Shown piece after piece: positions 23,533 to 34,544 of a stretch of DNA of 64,000 nucleotides. The position numbers and the translations under genes were made by a program. A model generated the notes under the pieces. That model was not told where the DNA came from, did not search any database, and saw only the letters and a program-made list of their open reading frames with translations. Every line of letters starts with the position of its first letter. Positions within the stretch are counted from its first letter, which is position 1. Origin of the DNA: Porpolomopsis calyptriformis (lineage: Eukaryota; Basidiomycota; Agaricomycetes; Agaricales; Hygrophoraceae); NCBI GenBank assembly GCA_951640195.1, contig OX621175.1, forward strand, positions 868,001-932,000, written 5' to 3'.

Positions 23533-24390
23533 CTACACCATACTGTCCCTCAAGAACTCTACAAAACTCGACACTACTTGACCATCTATTGTGGCCAACT
23601 TATTACCCCAGTAGATTGCCCCATTGGTGTCACCACCGGAGGCCTGCAACTCGGCAGCCTTCCCTTCAACGAAACTCATCACTATCTTTCTCGCTTCCTC
23701 ACCCAACCAATCGTTGGTGGGACTCCATAACAAACTGGGAGGAACTTCTTCCTCCTCGATCTTGATGTTGACGTTAGTCAACGACGACGACAAATCTTCC
23801 ACTAAGAATAAAGAGTCAACAATCACGAAGAAAGTGAGGGAATTGAGAAGCTTACCACTAGATAAAGAACTCAATGGACCAGGGGTCCAAGGACGGAAGG
23901 GGGGACTGGCAGCCCAGTCAACTGCCTCCTTCTTGACAGAAGGGAGGGAATCAGCCCATTTGTCAGACCCCCAATTAACCTGCTCCTCCAGAGGGAGCTG
24001 GGAAGTAGGGGGAGGGGTGTCATCATCCCAAGCTAAAGAAGGGAAAGCCTATTATCAACAAACACAGACTAATAAAGACAAAACAAAATACTCACCAAGC
24101 GGATCCTCCATCAAGCCGCAAGCATGCTGGATTGGCCAGTGAATGAACGGACACTTCTTGACTTTATGCTTGCCACCGCAAGCAAAGCAGGAGAAAGAAG
24201 ACCAACAGAGGTCAGCATCGGAGGGGATGCACTGGAGGTAGTAGTGAAACGAATTGCAATTGAGAAAGACAGGAGCAGTGCGGTGCACCACTCCAGACTG
24301 CTTGAAGAATCGGACGTAGTGGCCTTGGTGGGAGGGAGTCATGATGAATTGACAAGGATTGAACTGAAGCGTAGGGATACAACCCCACAC
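23533..24390 (-). CDS. Antisense zinc-knuckle-like gene inside LTR D
   Basis: Minus strand. Exon 1 (24390 to about 24101) contains FIMTPSHQGHYVRFF, many aromatics and a C-x2-C-x3-H-x4-C motif (CFACGGKHKVKKC). A GTGAGT...TAG intron of about 48 bp (about 24053-24100) joins in frame to an acidic exon 2 (GFPSLAWDDDTPPP...), ending at 23533 after NDWLGEEARKIVMSFV. The true start is unclear because a stop lies just above 24390; a further upstream exon is possible. The CCHC-like motif suggests nucleic-acid binding, but with three rather than four residues before His it is not a standard gag knuckle. The left D copy preserves the same Cys motif at the window start. Confidence 0.5.
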
Positions 24391-24700
24391 CTTTTATATG
24401 CTTAGACACAAAGGGAAGACCAAACGGAGGTTCCTCAGTCAAAGAAGAGAAACCCGATACGCCGGACAAGAGATAGAAACAGCGGCGATCTCATGACTAG
24501 AAGAACAATAGGAACCAGTCATGAGACAGCACAGCCTCATACTGCGGAAGGCTATGCCCAATAGAGTTGAGTCATCAAAACAACACAGCCCTCCGCAGTA
24601 TGACTAAGAACAATGGCAAACCTTAAATCGGAGGCTGTGAACAATAGAAAAAGGGGTGACTGCGGAAGCTGACTCATAGTGACTCCTATTTTAGAAATAC

Positions 24701-24708
24701 TATATAAA
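24701..24708 (+). promoter_or_regulatory. TATA box of LTR D (right copy)
   Basis: TATATAAA, identical in sequence and position to 550-557 in the left copy, oriented opposite to the antisense gene. Confidence 0.5.
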
Positions 24709-25060
24709 CCCTGAGGGCAAAGTGGATCATCACTTCGTCCTCCTGTGAGATTACTTGTAGTAGCACGAACGCAATCAGAATCATCAGACTTCTTTTCCAT
24801 CAGAACAAGAAAAGAGAAACACAAAACACAACTACTGAGCCAACCGTTCATGCCCATATTCCCTAAACTCTCAGCAGAGGCACGCAACGGATTCAACCCG
24901 CAGAACAACTTCTTTGTAGAAGTAAAACTTAATTCAGAAGGGATCATCACTCTATTCAAAGATATCCCTGTCAGAACTTTCTTCTACATCCTACTAGACT
25001 TATTGAGCTCCAAGGCCTGCCTTGTGATTAACGAAAAGACTTGCAACTACAGTTGTGACA

Positions 25061-25975
25061 TTGGGGTGATGATTTGGCATGGTGATGGGTAGTCTGTGTT
25101 TGATCTGGCGCAGGGTAGATATTCCAAAGCCTTGGGCAAATAGTCTGTTGATGGTCCATTGATTGATCCAGTTGGTCTGTAAAAGGTGGGATGAGATCTG
25201 GGTGAACTCTCAGAAGTACTCTCCTAGATCGCCTTGGGTGTACACCCCTTTAGAAGCGGTTTCCTAAGTAAATCATTCAAGGTCTGCAACATTGTGCAGG
25301 GTGTTGTTGGTGTTGGAACCAGGGTAGAGTGTTTGGATGTCATCTCTGAAAGAGTTCCATGTCCAGGGGTTGGCTACTCCAGGGTGGAGCATTTCCCAAA
25401 GGAGAGCAATGTCATTGTCTAGGAAATACAGAGTGTGAGTGATCCGTTCCTTGTTAGTAGGGTTCATCCTGAGGGTCATGTACATCATATCGATGTCAGA
25501 AAAGTATCGGTTGAGGTGTGTGGGGTTTCTGTTGAAGACAGGGGCACCGGAGGAATGTCAGAAAGGTATTCGAGCCAGGTTGGCCATAGCAGGGAAAGAT
25601 GTTGAGGGAGTGGAAATAGGTGCAGTGTTGGGGAGTGTGGTGAGGGGTATTTTACTTGCAGGTGGAAGGTCTATGTTTCCTTCCAAAGGGGTGTTGAGAA
25701 GGGAGGCCAAGGTCAAGGGGTTGATAAGAGCTTCGATAATGAGCTCGTCCAAGGAGTCAGAGGTGGGAGTAGATGTTGGGAGGATGGGTAAGGATTGTGA
25801 GGAGTGGTTGAGGCGTGTGGAGCAGCGGAGTGGTAGAATACTGAAAAGCGGACATATTAGAACCCCTCACGGTGGGCTCCAATTATGTAGAAGGCGTGAG
25901 GAATCTTCAGGGAGATTCCTCTCATTTGTCCAAGGGGTATTGGAACACGTAGGAACTGATTCAGTAATCAGATGA
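25061..25975 (-). pseudogene. Gag-like remnant F (minus), split by D
   Basis: A minus-strand frame with a Pro/Thr-rich N-terminus and a retrotransposon-gag-like core (TLYFLDNDIALLWEM, WTWNSFRDDIQTLYPG, FGISTLRQIKHRLPI). Stops occur near 25562, 25267 and 25261. Beyond D the frame continues for about 45 codons at 23302-23348 (EPYPMKDINNAAVTD) before element C cuts it. I recognise the general gag fold from its Trp/Tyr pattern but cannot name the family. A minus-strand TATATATATA at about 26085 could be its old promoter. Confidence 0.65.
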
Positions 25976-26309
25976 TGATGAAAGGGGGTTTCAAGCTTAT
26001 AAAGGCTTGATGTATTAGGTAGGAAAGGAAGATATGTATTGGGGGAAGGTGTGTCTCTTTTTTTTTTTTAGTGATTATCTACTTGATATATATATAGAGG
26101 AGGTGAATAAAGGAACTTCTTTGTAGGTATGTGTACAAAGGATAGTTCCTTTGTAAGAATATGTGACTGGAAATTAGGTAGATAGGTGAAAGGAAGATAG
26201 AGTAAGGTAGATAAGATAAGGAAAACAAAGAAAAGAGACTTTCTGATTGGTTGAAGGTGTTTCCAATGGAGTTCATGTTTTCAGAAGTCTTCCGGTTAGA
26301 GGTGGACAT

Positions 26310-27177
26310 TTTGGAATGTTTATTGGAAAGTCAGAAGGATTGGGTTTTTGGGATATGTATATACGGATTTGGTGAGGTTGAGCTCGTTTGTGATGGAAAG
26401 GGTTTCCATTCATAGGGAGGATGGATCTCCTACAGTGGTGGTGATAGTGAAGGTGAAGGAGTAGTTAAAGGTGATGAAGGTTGAGTAGGTTGTTGGAATG
26501 GGAAGGGTTGATATCTGATGGTAGGGGGAGTGATGGGACGTTGTGACTGGGCAGCAGCGAGTAATCGAGTTGTTTCACTTTGAGTTCTTCCTAAAGCTTG
26601 TGAAGTACCTGGTAGAGGGGTAGCTTGACTAGCTTCCTCATTCAGATCTGGGAAGATTCATGTTTGTGAGTAAAGCGATTGAGAAAGAGGATTTCATTCA
26701 GAGGGATCATAGAAATCTTCTTCATCGTCCAGTGTGAAAGCAAGGGTGGATCAAGTAGAGGAGAGAGAGCAGGAAGGAAGTCTGATTCTTGTTATAAACT
26801 GGTTGTTGTCAAGACAGTTTTACTTCTGAGTGCTCTGTCCAAGACAATGATGATGGTCTCAAGTCCTAGTTATTGGGGTATCTAATGAGGAATCAGACTT
26901 AAGGTCTGAGTACGACTAACTAGGTGTTTATATACTGACTATGTACTATGGATGAGTCAGTGTTACAATGAGGAATACATGCAGTCAAGTAAAAGATAAG
27001 CATGATAAGATGCAGAGCATGTGAAGGGATGAAACATAAGTAGTCAGAAATGAAATGTATCCTATCTTGGGTAAATGAAAAAGATAAGGTCATGGGGAAT
27101 CCCAAACAAGATAAGATGAGTCCAACTAAACTACAATGACTAACATAGAGAGAGAATGAAAAATTACATCTGTGACA
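26310..27177 (-). mobile_element. Truncated inverted copy of Gypsy G
   Basis: The 5' LTR (26790-27177, 388 bp, minus orientation) matches the G LTRs at 30773-31184 and 37558-37969. It is followed on the minus strand by the G primer site (AAGTCTGATTC on the plus strand, about 26779-26789) and the leader and Pro-rich start of gag down to about 26310, where similarity to G ends. The 3' part is lost. On its right it interrupts a Copia-like gag frame at 27178. Confidence 0.85.
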
Positions 27178-27551
27178 CTCTTGTTTTTGGAGGTATTGTT
27201 ATTCTGATGTCTAGGGCAGTAGTTATATTGGTTACAGTTTGTGTTAGCTGTGTGGAGTGCTGAGTTCATGGTGGATTGTGTGGCTCTGTTGCCATATTCA
27301 CCTTTGATGCAGGTTTCAACCTCTTTGGAGGTGTATAGGTTGATGAGGCCAGCAAACACATAGTTCTAGTCAAGCAGCATTGAGAGCTGGAGAAAGCATG
27401 TGAAAATAATGTCATCAATGTCTCGTCCCATCATGATGAGGTCGCGGCAGTATGCCTTCATCTTCTTGATGTGGTCAATGATATCCTTGTCACTGCTGTT
27501 GAAGTGGGTGTTGATGAGATTGGAAATAGTGGGGGTAAAGTCGGCTATCAT
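27178..27551 (-). pseudogene. Copia-type gag fragment
   Basis: A minus-strand frame resembling the Ty1/Copia gag-polypeptide (UBN2-like): IIDHIKKMKAYCRDLIMMG, FAGLINLYTSKEVE, IKGEYGNRATQST, then an Asn-rich linker, with one stop at about 27365. It is cut by the LTR of the inverted G fragment at 27177, where a zinc knuckle would be expected next. Only this fragment is present; no Copia pol is seen in the window. Confidence 0.65.
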
Positions 27552-28395
27552 TTAGCTAGTAAATATACATTGGAGGTCAGTCTACATGGTATAGTGCTGA
27601 AAGAGCAAATACATAAAATGGGTACAAAACAGGATATGCACTGTTGAGAAAATATGCAAGAGGATAACCAATGGCGGCAGGAGAAGGTTGAGACCACATG
27701 AGGATGAATTTTTGAGAAGGGCTATGCCATTAACAGCAAAGCCATGGATTGTATACTAGGCAATAATTCATTGGTCCCTGTGCATGTAAGTGCATCATTG
27801 TTCTTTGAAATGTAATGTCACCATATTTTGTTTTTCTAGAACATATTCTAGCACTGTCTTCTTCCCTATGGCATCAATATTTATTCATTCTTTGTTCTGG
27901 TGATACGACCCCTTGGTCCCCTGAGCTCCGGAGTACATGTTTCATATATCTATGTGATCCCCCAGACGTCTACTACACTTCTATGATGTCCCCGACTACG
28001 CGATTGGGCTTCCTGTCTAGCGATTTATCTCCGAATGCTTCAGATTTCTGTGAATTTCTTCGAATTCTTCGATCCTTCGATTCACAATCGCAGCTCATAT
28101 CAAAGGATGCATCTAATAGCCAGACGTCCATTGTGTAGATTTCCATCGTTTCCATTGACCATTTCACTGGTGGCTTTGTTCAGAAGTCTCATCCCTTTAC
28201 TATATAGCATATAAAGGGATCTTTGTTTTCACAGATATATTTACTTGTAGATATGTTTGTATCATAGAGAAGGAAGATAGATTCCATCGTCCCACATCTA
28301 GTCCTTCATGTTTGAGCCTCTTCGACCACCTCTAGCACTCTAGAGAGTGCTCCGATTTTCCGATTTCTTCTATTTCTTCGATTTTTACGATTTCT
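27552..28395. other. Unassigned repeat-like DNA left of the transposase
   Basis: No supported gene. A plausible GTAAGT...TTTCTAG intron lies at about 27787-27831 on the plus strand and may belong to a decayed 5' exon of the downstream transposase (frame around FLRRAMPLTAKPW). The stretch 27895-28390 is pyrimidine-rich with TATATAGCATATAAAG near 28200 and TTTCTTCGATT repeats, reminiscent of an LTR, but I find no matching partner or target duplication. Confidence 0.3.
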
Positions 28396-28601
28396 TTGAT
28401 AGCTCCTTTCTATTGTGCCTCCCATCATCTCTCAGGGCAGATTCCAGAGCTCAGATGGCTCCACATCGCATCACCAGACCTCCTGCATGAGTTTGAACTT
28501 GGTGTATGGAAGGCCACTTTCACCCATCCCTTGTGTCTACTGTATGCATCTGGTGGTGATGCCATACAGAAACTTAATTGGAGGTACATATTGACTGCTT
28601 A

Positions 28602-29340
28602 TTGCCATTTGCAGAGGAGTTTGTGGAGCATGAACTTTATTATAAATGTAGCAGATATTACATATGATCAATAACTCAAGAAATACTTGATGGATTTTTA
28701 AGATTTTATAATGGAAAAATATATATTTACAAGGGCTAGGTGCCCCCATAGTTATCTTGGAGGATCTTAGCATTTGAGAGAGGTTATAGACATGTATTTA
28801 CTGTTAGAGATAATATAATATGTGTAACTAATAACTTTTTAACTACAATAGTTATCAAAAAGGTAGTAGTATGAAAGTTGGTCTAATATTTAATACCTAG
28901 GTGCCCCTATATTATATATATGAGAAATCCTTAGAATTAGTAAGTATTCTTTGGAAGAATATTTAGAAAAATATTATACAAAGTATATAGGTTACAGTTG
29001 ATGTAAAATATTATATTATATAATTTGAACTATTGGGGCACCTAGGTATTAAATATTAGACCAACTTTCACACTACTACCTTTTTGATAACTATTGTAGT
29101 TAAAAAGTTATTAGTTACACATATTATATTATCTCTAAAAGTAAATACATGTCTATAACCTCTCTCAAATGCTAAGATCCTCCAAGATAACTATGGGGGA
29201 ACCTAGCCCTTGTAAATATATATTTTTCCATTATAAAATCTTAAAAATCCATCAAGTATTTCTTGAGTTATTGATCATATGTAATATCTGCCACATTTAT
29301 AATAAAGTTCATGCTCCGCAAACTCCTCTGCAAATGGCAA
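28602..29340. mobile_element. Long-armed hairpin MITE in a transposase intron
   Basis: Two near-identical inverted arms of about 307 bp (28602-28908 and 29035-29340) flank an AT-rich centre of about 126 bp. The ends are TTGCCATTTGC...GCAAATGGCAA with TA on both sides, fitting a Tc1/mariner-type TA target duplication. No coding capacity. Removing it leaves a normal intron (GTACATATTGACTGC...TTTTTACAG) of the transposase gene. Transcribed from the host gene it would fold into a hairpin of about 300 bp. Confidence 0.88.
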
Positions 29341-30772
29341 TAAATACATTATCCATAGGCTTACATTTTTTACAGGTATTGACAAGTTCCAATGTTTAGA
29401 TGTGACACCATATGAAAATTCAACAATGCTTCTGGAATGAAGAAGCTTGCTGCCTGAGATTTCGAGGACTTACTCCAGGTGAGTTCATCAAATATTTCAT
29501 TTGTATAATGCTCATACTGTATCCAGTGTGTGATTCCTGTATTTGAAGACCTGCTGCTATCTCCACACAATGAGATAGTACTCAATGTCCTTTTTATACT
29601 TTCCACATGGCATGCCCTTGCAAAGCTACGTCTACATAATGAATAAACTCTAGAATTTTTTGAATCAATTACTTCAGCTGTGGGGCACATTTTGCATTGC
29701 TTTTGTGAAACCATTTGTCAAGCCTTTACAACATACAACTTACCTAGTGAAGAAGCTGCACATGGACATCATGCAGCTGCCAATGCATCCAGATCTAAAG
29801 GAAAGGGGCAGGCAGGTGGCAGTGGGCCCAAGGCCCAGGTTTTTAATATGGCTATATACAAGCTGCATGTGTTAGGTGACTATGTTTCAGCAATACACTC
29901 ATTTGGAACAACTGAGAACTTCACAACTCAAGTGGTAAGTTCCAATCATTATTTTGAATGGAAGAGTGTATGATCTAGCTAACTATTTTTATTTAGGGAG
30001 AGCTAGAGTACAAACATGTCAAGAAGTTCTACACTCGCATGAACAAAATGAGAACATTCACAGAAGAAATTGCCAAGCATCAGTAATAGCAAGAGACTTT
30101 GTAAAAGATTTTGCTCTGCCTACAACCACCTGCCAATAATGACATGTTTGACTTAGAAGATCCAAGCCAGCATCACCATATTTCTCACAATAGTAATCCT
30201 GAGAATGTAACCTGGTTTCTTGTTGACAATGTAGGTGATCCTGCTACTAGGGTGTGTTCTGTTCAACATTAGTTGAGATTTTACTGATAATATGCACTCT
30301 AGGATTTTCTACTGAAGCTTCAAGACCATCTACTCACTGGCATCTTGGGGGATTCTAACAGCAACCCACCCCAGTTCACTGATAAAGATTGCAGAAGTAT
30401 TTCATTCACAAATAACCACATCTTCAGACACAAGGTCCTCCAAATCAATTATACTACATATGATATGTGGAGGTGTCAAGATACACTCAACCTGCAGGTT
30501 CCAGGCTATGTGAATGTCATAGTCTTATCACAAGAGGATGACAACAAGGCATTGCCTCATCCCTACTGGTACACCTGGATCATTGGGATCGTTCATGCCC
30601 TTGTCTGACATGCAGGGTCTTCCATGGATGCCTAAAGGATGGATTTCCTTGGGTCCAGTGGTATGGGTATGATCTTGATTACCACGCCAGTTGGAAGGCA
30701 CAATGGTTGCACCAGGTGGGATTTATGGACATCTGCAACCCTGATGCATTTGGTTTCATTGATCCAAGAGAC

Positions 30773-31184
30773 TGTCACAGATATAATTTTTCACTCTTTC
30801 TCTATGTTAGTCATTGTAGCTTAGTCAGACTTGTCTTATCTTTGCTTGGGATTCCCCACGATTACACTATGGGATTCCCCATAGCCTTACCTTTTTCATT
30901 TACCCAAGATAGGACACCTTTTATTTCTGACTACTTATATTTCATCCCTTCACATGCTCCATCTCTTATTATGCTTATCTTTTACTTGACCGCATGTATT
31001 CCTCATTGTAACACTGACTCATCTGCAGCATGTAGTCAGTATATAAACCCCTAGTTAGTCATACTCAGACCTTAAGTCTGATTCCTCGTTAGACACCCCA
31101 ATAACTAGGACTTGAGACATCATCATCATCTTGGGACAGAGCACTCCAAAGTAAAACCATCTCAACAACAACTAGTTTATAACA
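30773..31184 (+). repeat. 5' LTR of element G
   Basis: 412 bp, TGTCACAGAT...TTTATAACA, with TATATAAA at 31040-31047. It is the same length as the 3' LTR and differs by scattered transitions, so G is a fairly recent insertion compared with the host transposase decay. Confidence 0.94.
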
Positions 31185-31185
31185 A

Positions 31186-31196
31186 GAATCAGACTT
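31186..31196 (+). promoter_or_regulatory. Self-priming primer-binding site of element G
   Basis: GAATCAGACTT, one base after the LTR end, is the exact reverse complement of AAGTCTGATTC at 31074-31084, which lies 34 bp after the TATA box. This is the third family in the window with this arrangement; the inverted G fragment keeps it too. Confidence 0.8.
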
Positions 31197-31329
31197 CCTT
31201 CTTGCTCTCTCCCCTCTACTTGATCCACCCTCGCTTTCACACTGGATGATGAAGAGGACCTCTACAACTCCTCTGAATAGAATCCTCTTTCTCAATTGCT
31301 TTACTCATAAACCTGAATCTTCCCAGACC

Positions 31330-33110
31330 CAAACGAGGAAGCTAGTCAAGCTGCCCCTCTACCAGGTATCTTACAAGCTCTAGGAAGAACTCGAAGCGAA
31401 ACAACTCGATTACTCACCACCCGGTCACAACATCCCATCACTCCCCCTACTATTAGGTATCAACCCTTCCTGTTCCAACAACCTACTCAACCTTCTTCAC
31501 CCTTAACAACACCTTCACCAGATCCAATGGGTTCTCACACTAATCCCCCTGTTCCCAACCTCAATGAGATTCCCACAGTGATGAACGACTTGTGAAGGGA
31601 AATGGCTAATCTTCAGGCTTCTAATGCACAACAGGTGACAGAGATTTAAAATCTCAATCAACAACTTGCCGCCCAAGCTCAGCCTCAGCCCCTACCGCAA
31701 CCTCAACCGCAACCTCCTGCCACTCCCACTATCAAGATAAAGATGGCAAAACCAGATGAGTTCACTGGTCGATAGCAAGATGTCGACAAATTTATCAACA
31801 GCTGTGAATTATACTTTATAGGAAAACCATACCACGATGAACACAAGATCCCCTTTGCCCTTTCTTTCATGAAGGGTATTATGGCCCAAACCTGGTCTGA
31901 GAAGGAGACCAATGACATGAGAGCTATCAACTGGACTGGCCTAACTACTACCTGGGCCGCATTTGTAGTTTGATTCCGATTGTTACGATGAGTCTCTTTT
32001 TTGGTTATTATTTCCTTTCTGTGTGCCAATTCTCTTCACTATCATTTTCGATGCTGCGATTGTCACACTGTCACAACGTGACTGTTACCCGACCGGTCGA
32101 GTCACGGTCACAAGTGTGACATTTGTCACTCCTTCTTATCTTTCTTATCTTATCTTTTACACTTAATCATTGCTTACACAATCGTTCCATGGATTGATTA
32201 CATAATCACATATTCGGACTCAGCTAGGGTAAATATAGGCAGCTCGGAATTGCTTGTACTTCTCTAGGTTGAACTACAACTTGGACTTGCCAACTTCCTT
32301 GTTTGCATTGGCTAAGACCCACATTGGACCTCCCAGAGTGAAGACCTGAGTCCTGCTTCACACCTAACACCGATCCACATTTGAAGGAATCAATGGACAG
32401 TCTTGTGCTCATAACAACATCAAGAATCTCCACCAGGGAAGAAAGAAGATAGAAGACTATAACCTGCGCTTTGGCGCTTTACAGGTTGATACTGGTTTCA
32501 ACGATGCTGCCCTCATTGATCTTTACCAAGCTGGACTCGATTCCGAGTTCATTGAATTTATTTACCGACTCCCCACCATCCCCACCACACTCCAAGAATA
32601 GAAGGATACAACAACATGCTACCAACACCAAAAGGACATTCTTGCCTCACAAAAACAGTCCTCCATGTCCCAACCCTAATATTCCAACCCCTTTCCTGCC
32701 CAAGGATCATCTGTGGCTGCAATGATAACCCGTCAAACAACAGCAGCCCCCATAGTCAAGAGAGAAGAGTCTTCCTCTTCTGCCCTTACGATCCCATACA
32801 GAAATTGCTATTCCTGCGGCCAACCTGGGCACTTCACAAATGCCTGCCCAAACCGTGTCACTGGTGATGCGAAGAATTTACCCGATACCTCTTCCTCATG
32901 TCAAGGGGGATACTATCGAGGTAGAGGAGGTTACTGAGGATGAGGTCAAGGTAGAGGTTGAGATGTATGTGTTATTACCGCTGAGCCTAACGTGGAGAAC
33001 GTCAGCTCACCCACTACACTAGCAATGAGCGAGACTCTGTCAGATATGGTGAAATGTGGTATATGCAATTGGTCAGATGATCGAAAGAAGAGGCTAGCAA
33101 TGGACTTGAA
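31330..33110 (+). pseudogene. Element G gag, split by solo LTR H
   Basis: A Pro/Gln-rich N-terminus (to about 31730) is followed by a Ty3-type gag core: MAKPDEFTG, DKFINSCELYF, HKIPFALSFMKGIMAQTW. H interrupts at 31981; after it the frame resumes (NLRFGALQVDTGFNDAALIDLYQ, 32460-32530). A CCHC knuckle CYSCGQPGHFTNAC is at about 32808-32850, with an RG-rich tail. Stops occur in both halves (for example near 31593, 31773, 31971, 32600 and 32937). I could not fix the start codon. Confidence 0.82.
31981..32369 (+). mobile_element. Solo LTR H inside G gag
   Basis: 389 bp, TGTTACGATG...CACACCTAACA, flanked by CCGAT at 31976-31980 and 32370-32374. Removing it and one CCGAT restores the gag frame of G. 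It has the same general plan as the E LTR (CTTATCTT runs, CCATGGATTG) but is too diverged to be the same family. A weak TATA-like AAATATAGG lies near 32230. Confidence 0.9.
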
Positions 33111-33122
33111 GTCCCAGGGTTT

Positions 33123-34544
33123 TTGAAAGGTTCAGACGATTTGCCCAATGTTACAGACCATACCACTCAATGTACCATTACCCCATGCAATCTATTTCAA
33201 ATTCTTGGTGCTATCAAAAAGGGTGACTCAGGACTTATGATGGATGTTTGGATCAAAGCTTCAGACACTGGCCAATGTGTCCCCACCATGTGTCTTATTG
33301 ATAATAGAGCTTCTGGAAACTTTATGGACGAGACCTTTACAACTTGTCACAAATTTACTCTTCAGGATTTGGAAACCCCAATCCCCATACAGAATGCCAA
33401 TGGGTCAGAGAACCAAGGAGGCCCAATCGTTTTTGACACAGATGTCTGGATAGAAGCTCCAGGTGGACACATTGAAAGGATCTGTTTGGAAGTGACCAAC
33501 CTCGGATCCAAGATTGATATTATCCTTGGCTACCCATGGCTCAAAGCTCAAAACCCTAGTATCAATTGGGAGAAGTCAACACTGGCCCTCAGGAGTAAAG
33601 AGACTTCTCATCGGTATTGTAGCGGCGAAGCAGAACCCTCTGTGGTAGAATTGGTCTCGCTGGCGATTACAAGTATTTCAAAATTGGATGAAGCTCGAGC
33701 CAGCATGGTGGAGGAAGATATGCAAAAGTTTGTACCAGAGATTTATTGGAAAGACTATGCTAGTGTCTTTGCCAAGGAGTCCTTCGATCACCTTCTACCT
33801 CATTCTGAGTTTGATCACATCATTGACCTCACAGATAACTTCGTACCCCAAAATGACGTGACTCATCCAATGTCCCCTCAAGAGATAGAATTCCTAGTGA
33901 AGTTTTTAGAAGAAAACGTAGTGACTGGATGGATATTCAAAGGATCCTCACCACAAGCCACCCCCTTCTTCCTAGGAAAGAAAGCTAAAGAAGTCAACGC
34001 GAAAGGACAAGATACTGGATATAGACCAATTGAAGACTATCGTTATTTGAATCACTTTACGGTTCCTGATCGTTATCCCCTACCACTCTTACATCAAATT
34101 GTTCAACAACCAAAGTTGCAATCTGCTGCCTTATTCACAGTTGTGGACATCCAATAGGGATTCAATAATATTCAAATCAAAGAAGGCAACAAATGGAAAG
34201 CCACTTTCAACATAGTCAAGGGACTCTTCATTCCAAGAGTGATGTTCTTTGGTCTATGAAATTCTCCAGCTACATTCCAATGGATGATCAATATGCGATT
34301 TGCTGAAGTGCTAAAATTAGGTTGTGTTTTTATCTATATCAATGACATTCTCATCTGCAGAGATGATTTAGAAGAACTGCATTACTGGACATTCAAAACC
34401 CTTGATATCATGAAGAAACATAAGCTCTCCTGTAAACCTGTCAAGTGCCAATTCGAGAAAGAAGAGGTGATCTATCTGGGAATAACTTTAACAAAAGGTC
34501 ATATTGGAACCAATCCCAAGAAGGTCAAAGCTATAGTCGAATAG
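33123..34544 (+). pseudogene. Element G protease and reverse transcriptase
   Basis: The protease part has CLIDNRASGNFMD, where a DSG/DTG triad is expected, so the active site is altered. Then follow a linker, the RT start (GYRPIEDYRYLNHFTVPDRYPLPLL), a stop at 34155-34157, the palm (FNNIQIKEGNKWKATF), a stop in FFGL*NSPATF, and the catalytic box YIND (Asn codon AAT at 34341-34343) instead of YIDD. The thumb (KHKLSCKPVKCQFEKEEV) ends at a stop near 34542. Confidence 0.87.

Larger units (their letters stand above)
23354..25060 (+). mobile_element. 1.7-kb LTR-like unit D (solo LTR), right copy
   Basis: 1707 bp with termini TGTCA...TGACA, a 5-bp TTGGG duplication and a plus-strand TATA box (24701-24708). 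No internal region or partner LTR adjoins it, so it is best read as a solo LTR of a long-LTR element; a short non-autonomous element is the alternative. The left copy ends at 910. It carries a spliced antisense reading frame (23533-24390) that makes up half of its length, which is unusual for an LTR. Confidence 0.8.

Noticed and set aside
23354..25060. D as a full DNA transposon
   Set aside because: The TGTCA/TGACA ends with a 5-bp duplication and LTR-style promoter fit an LTR better; no transposase and no longer inverted repeats are visible.
31981..32369. H as a member of the E LTR family
   Set aside because: Shared CTTATCTT runs and CCATGGATT are suggestive, but both termini and most of the sequence differ; treated as a separate family.
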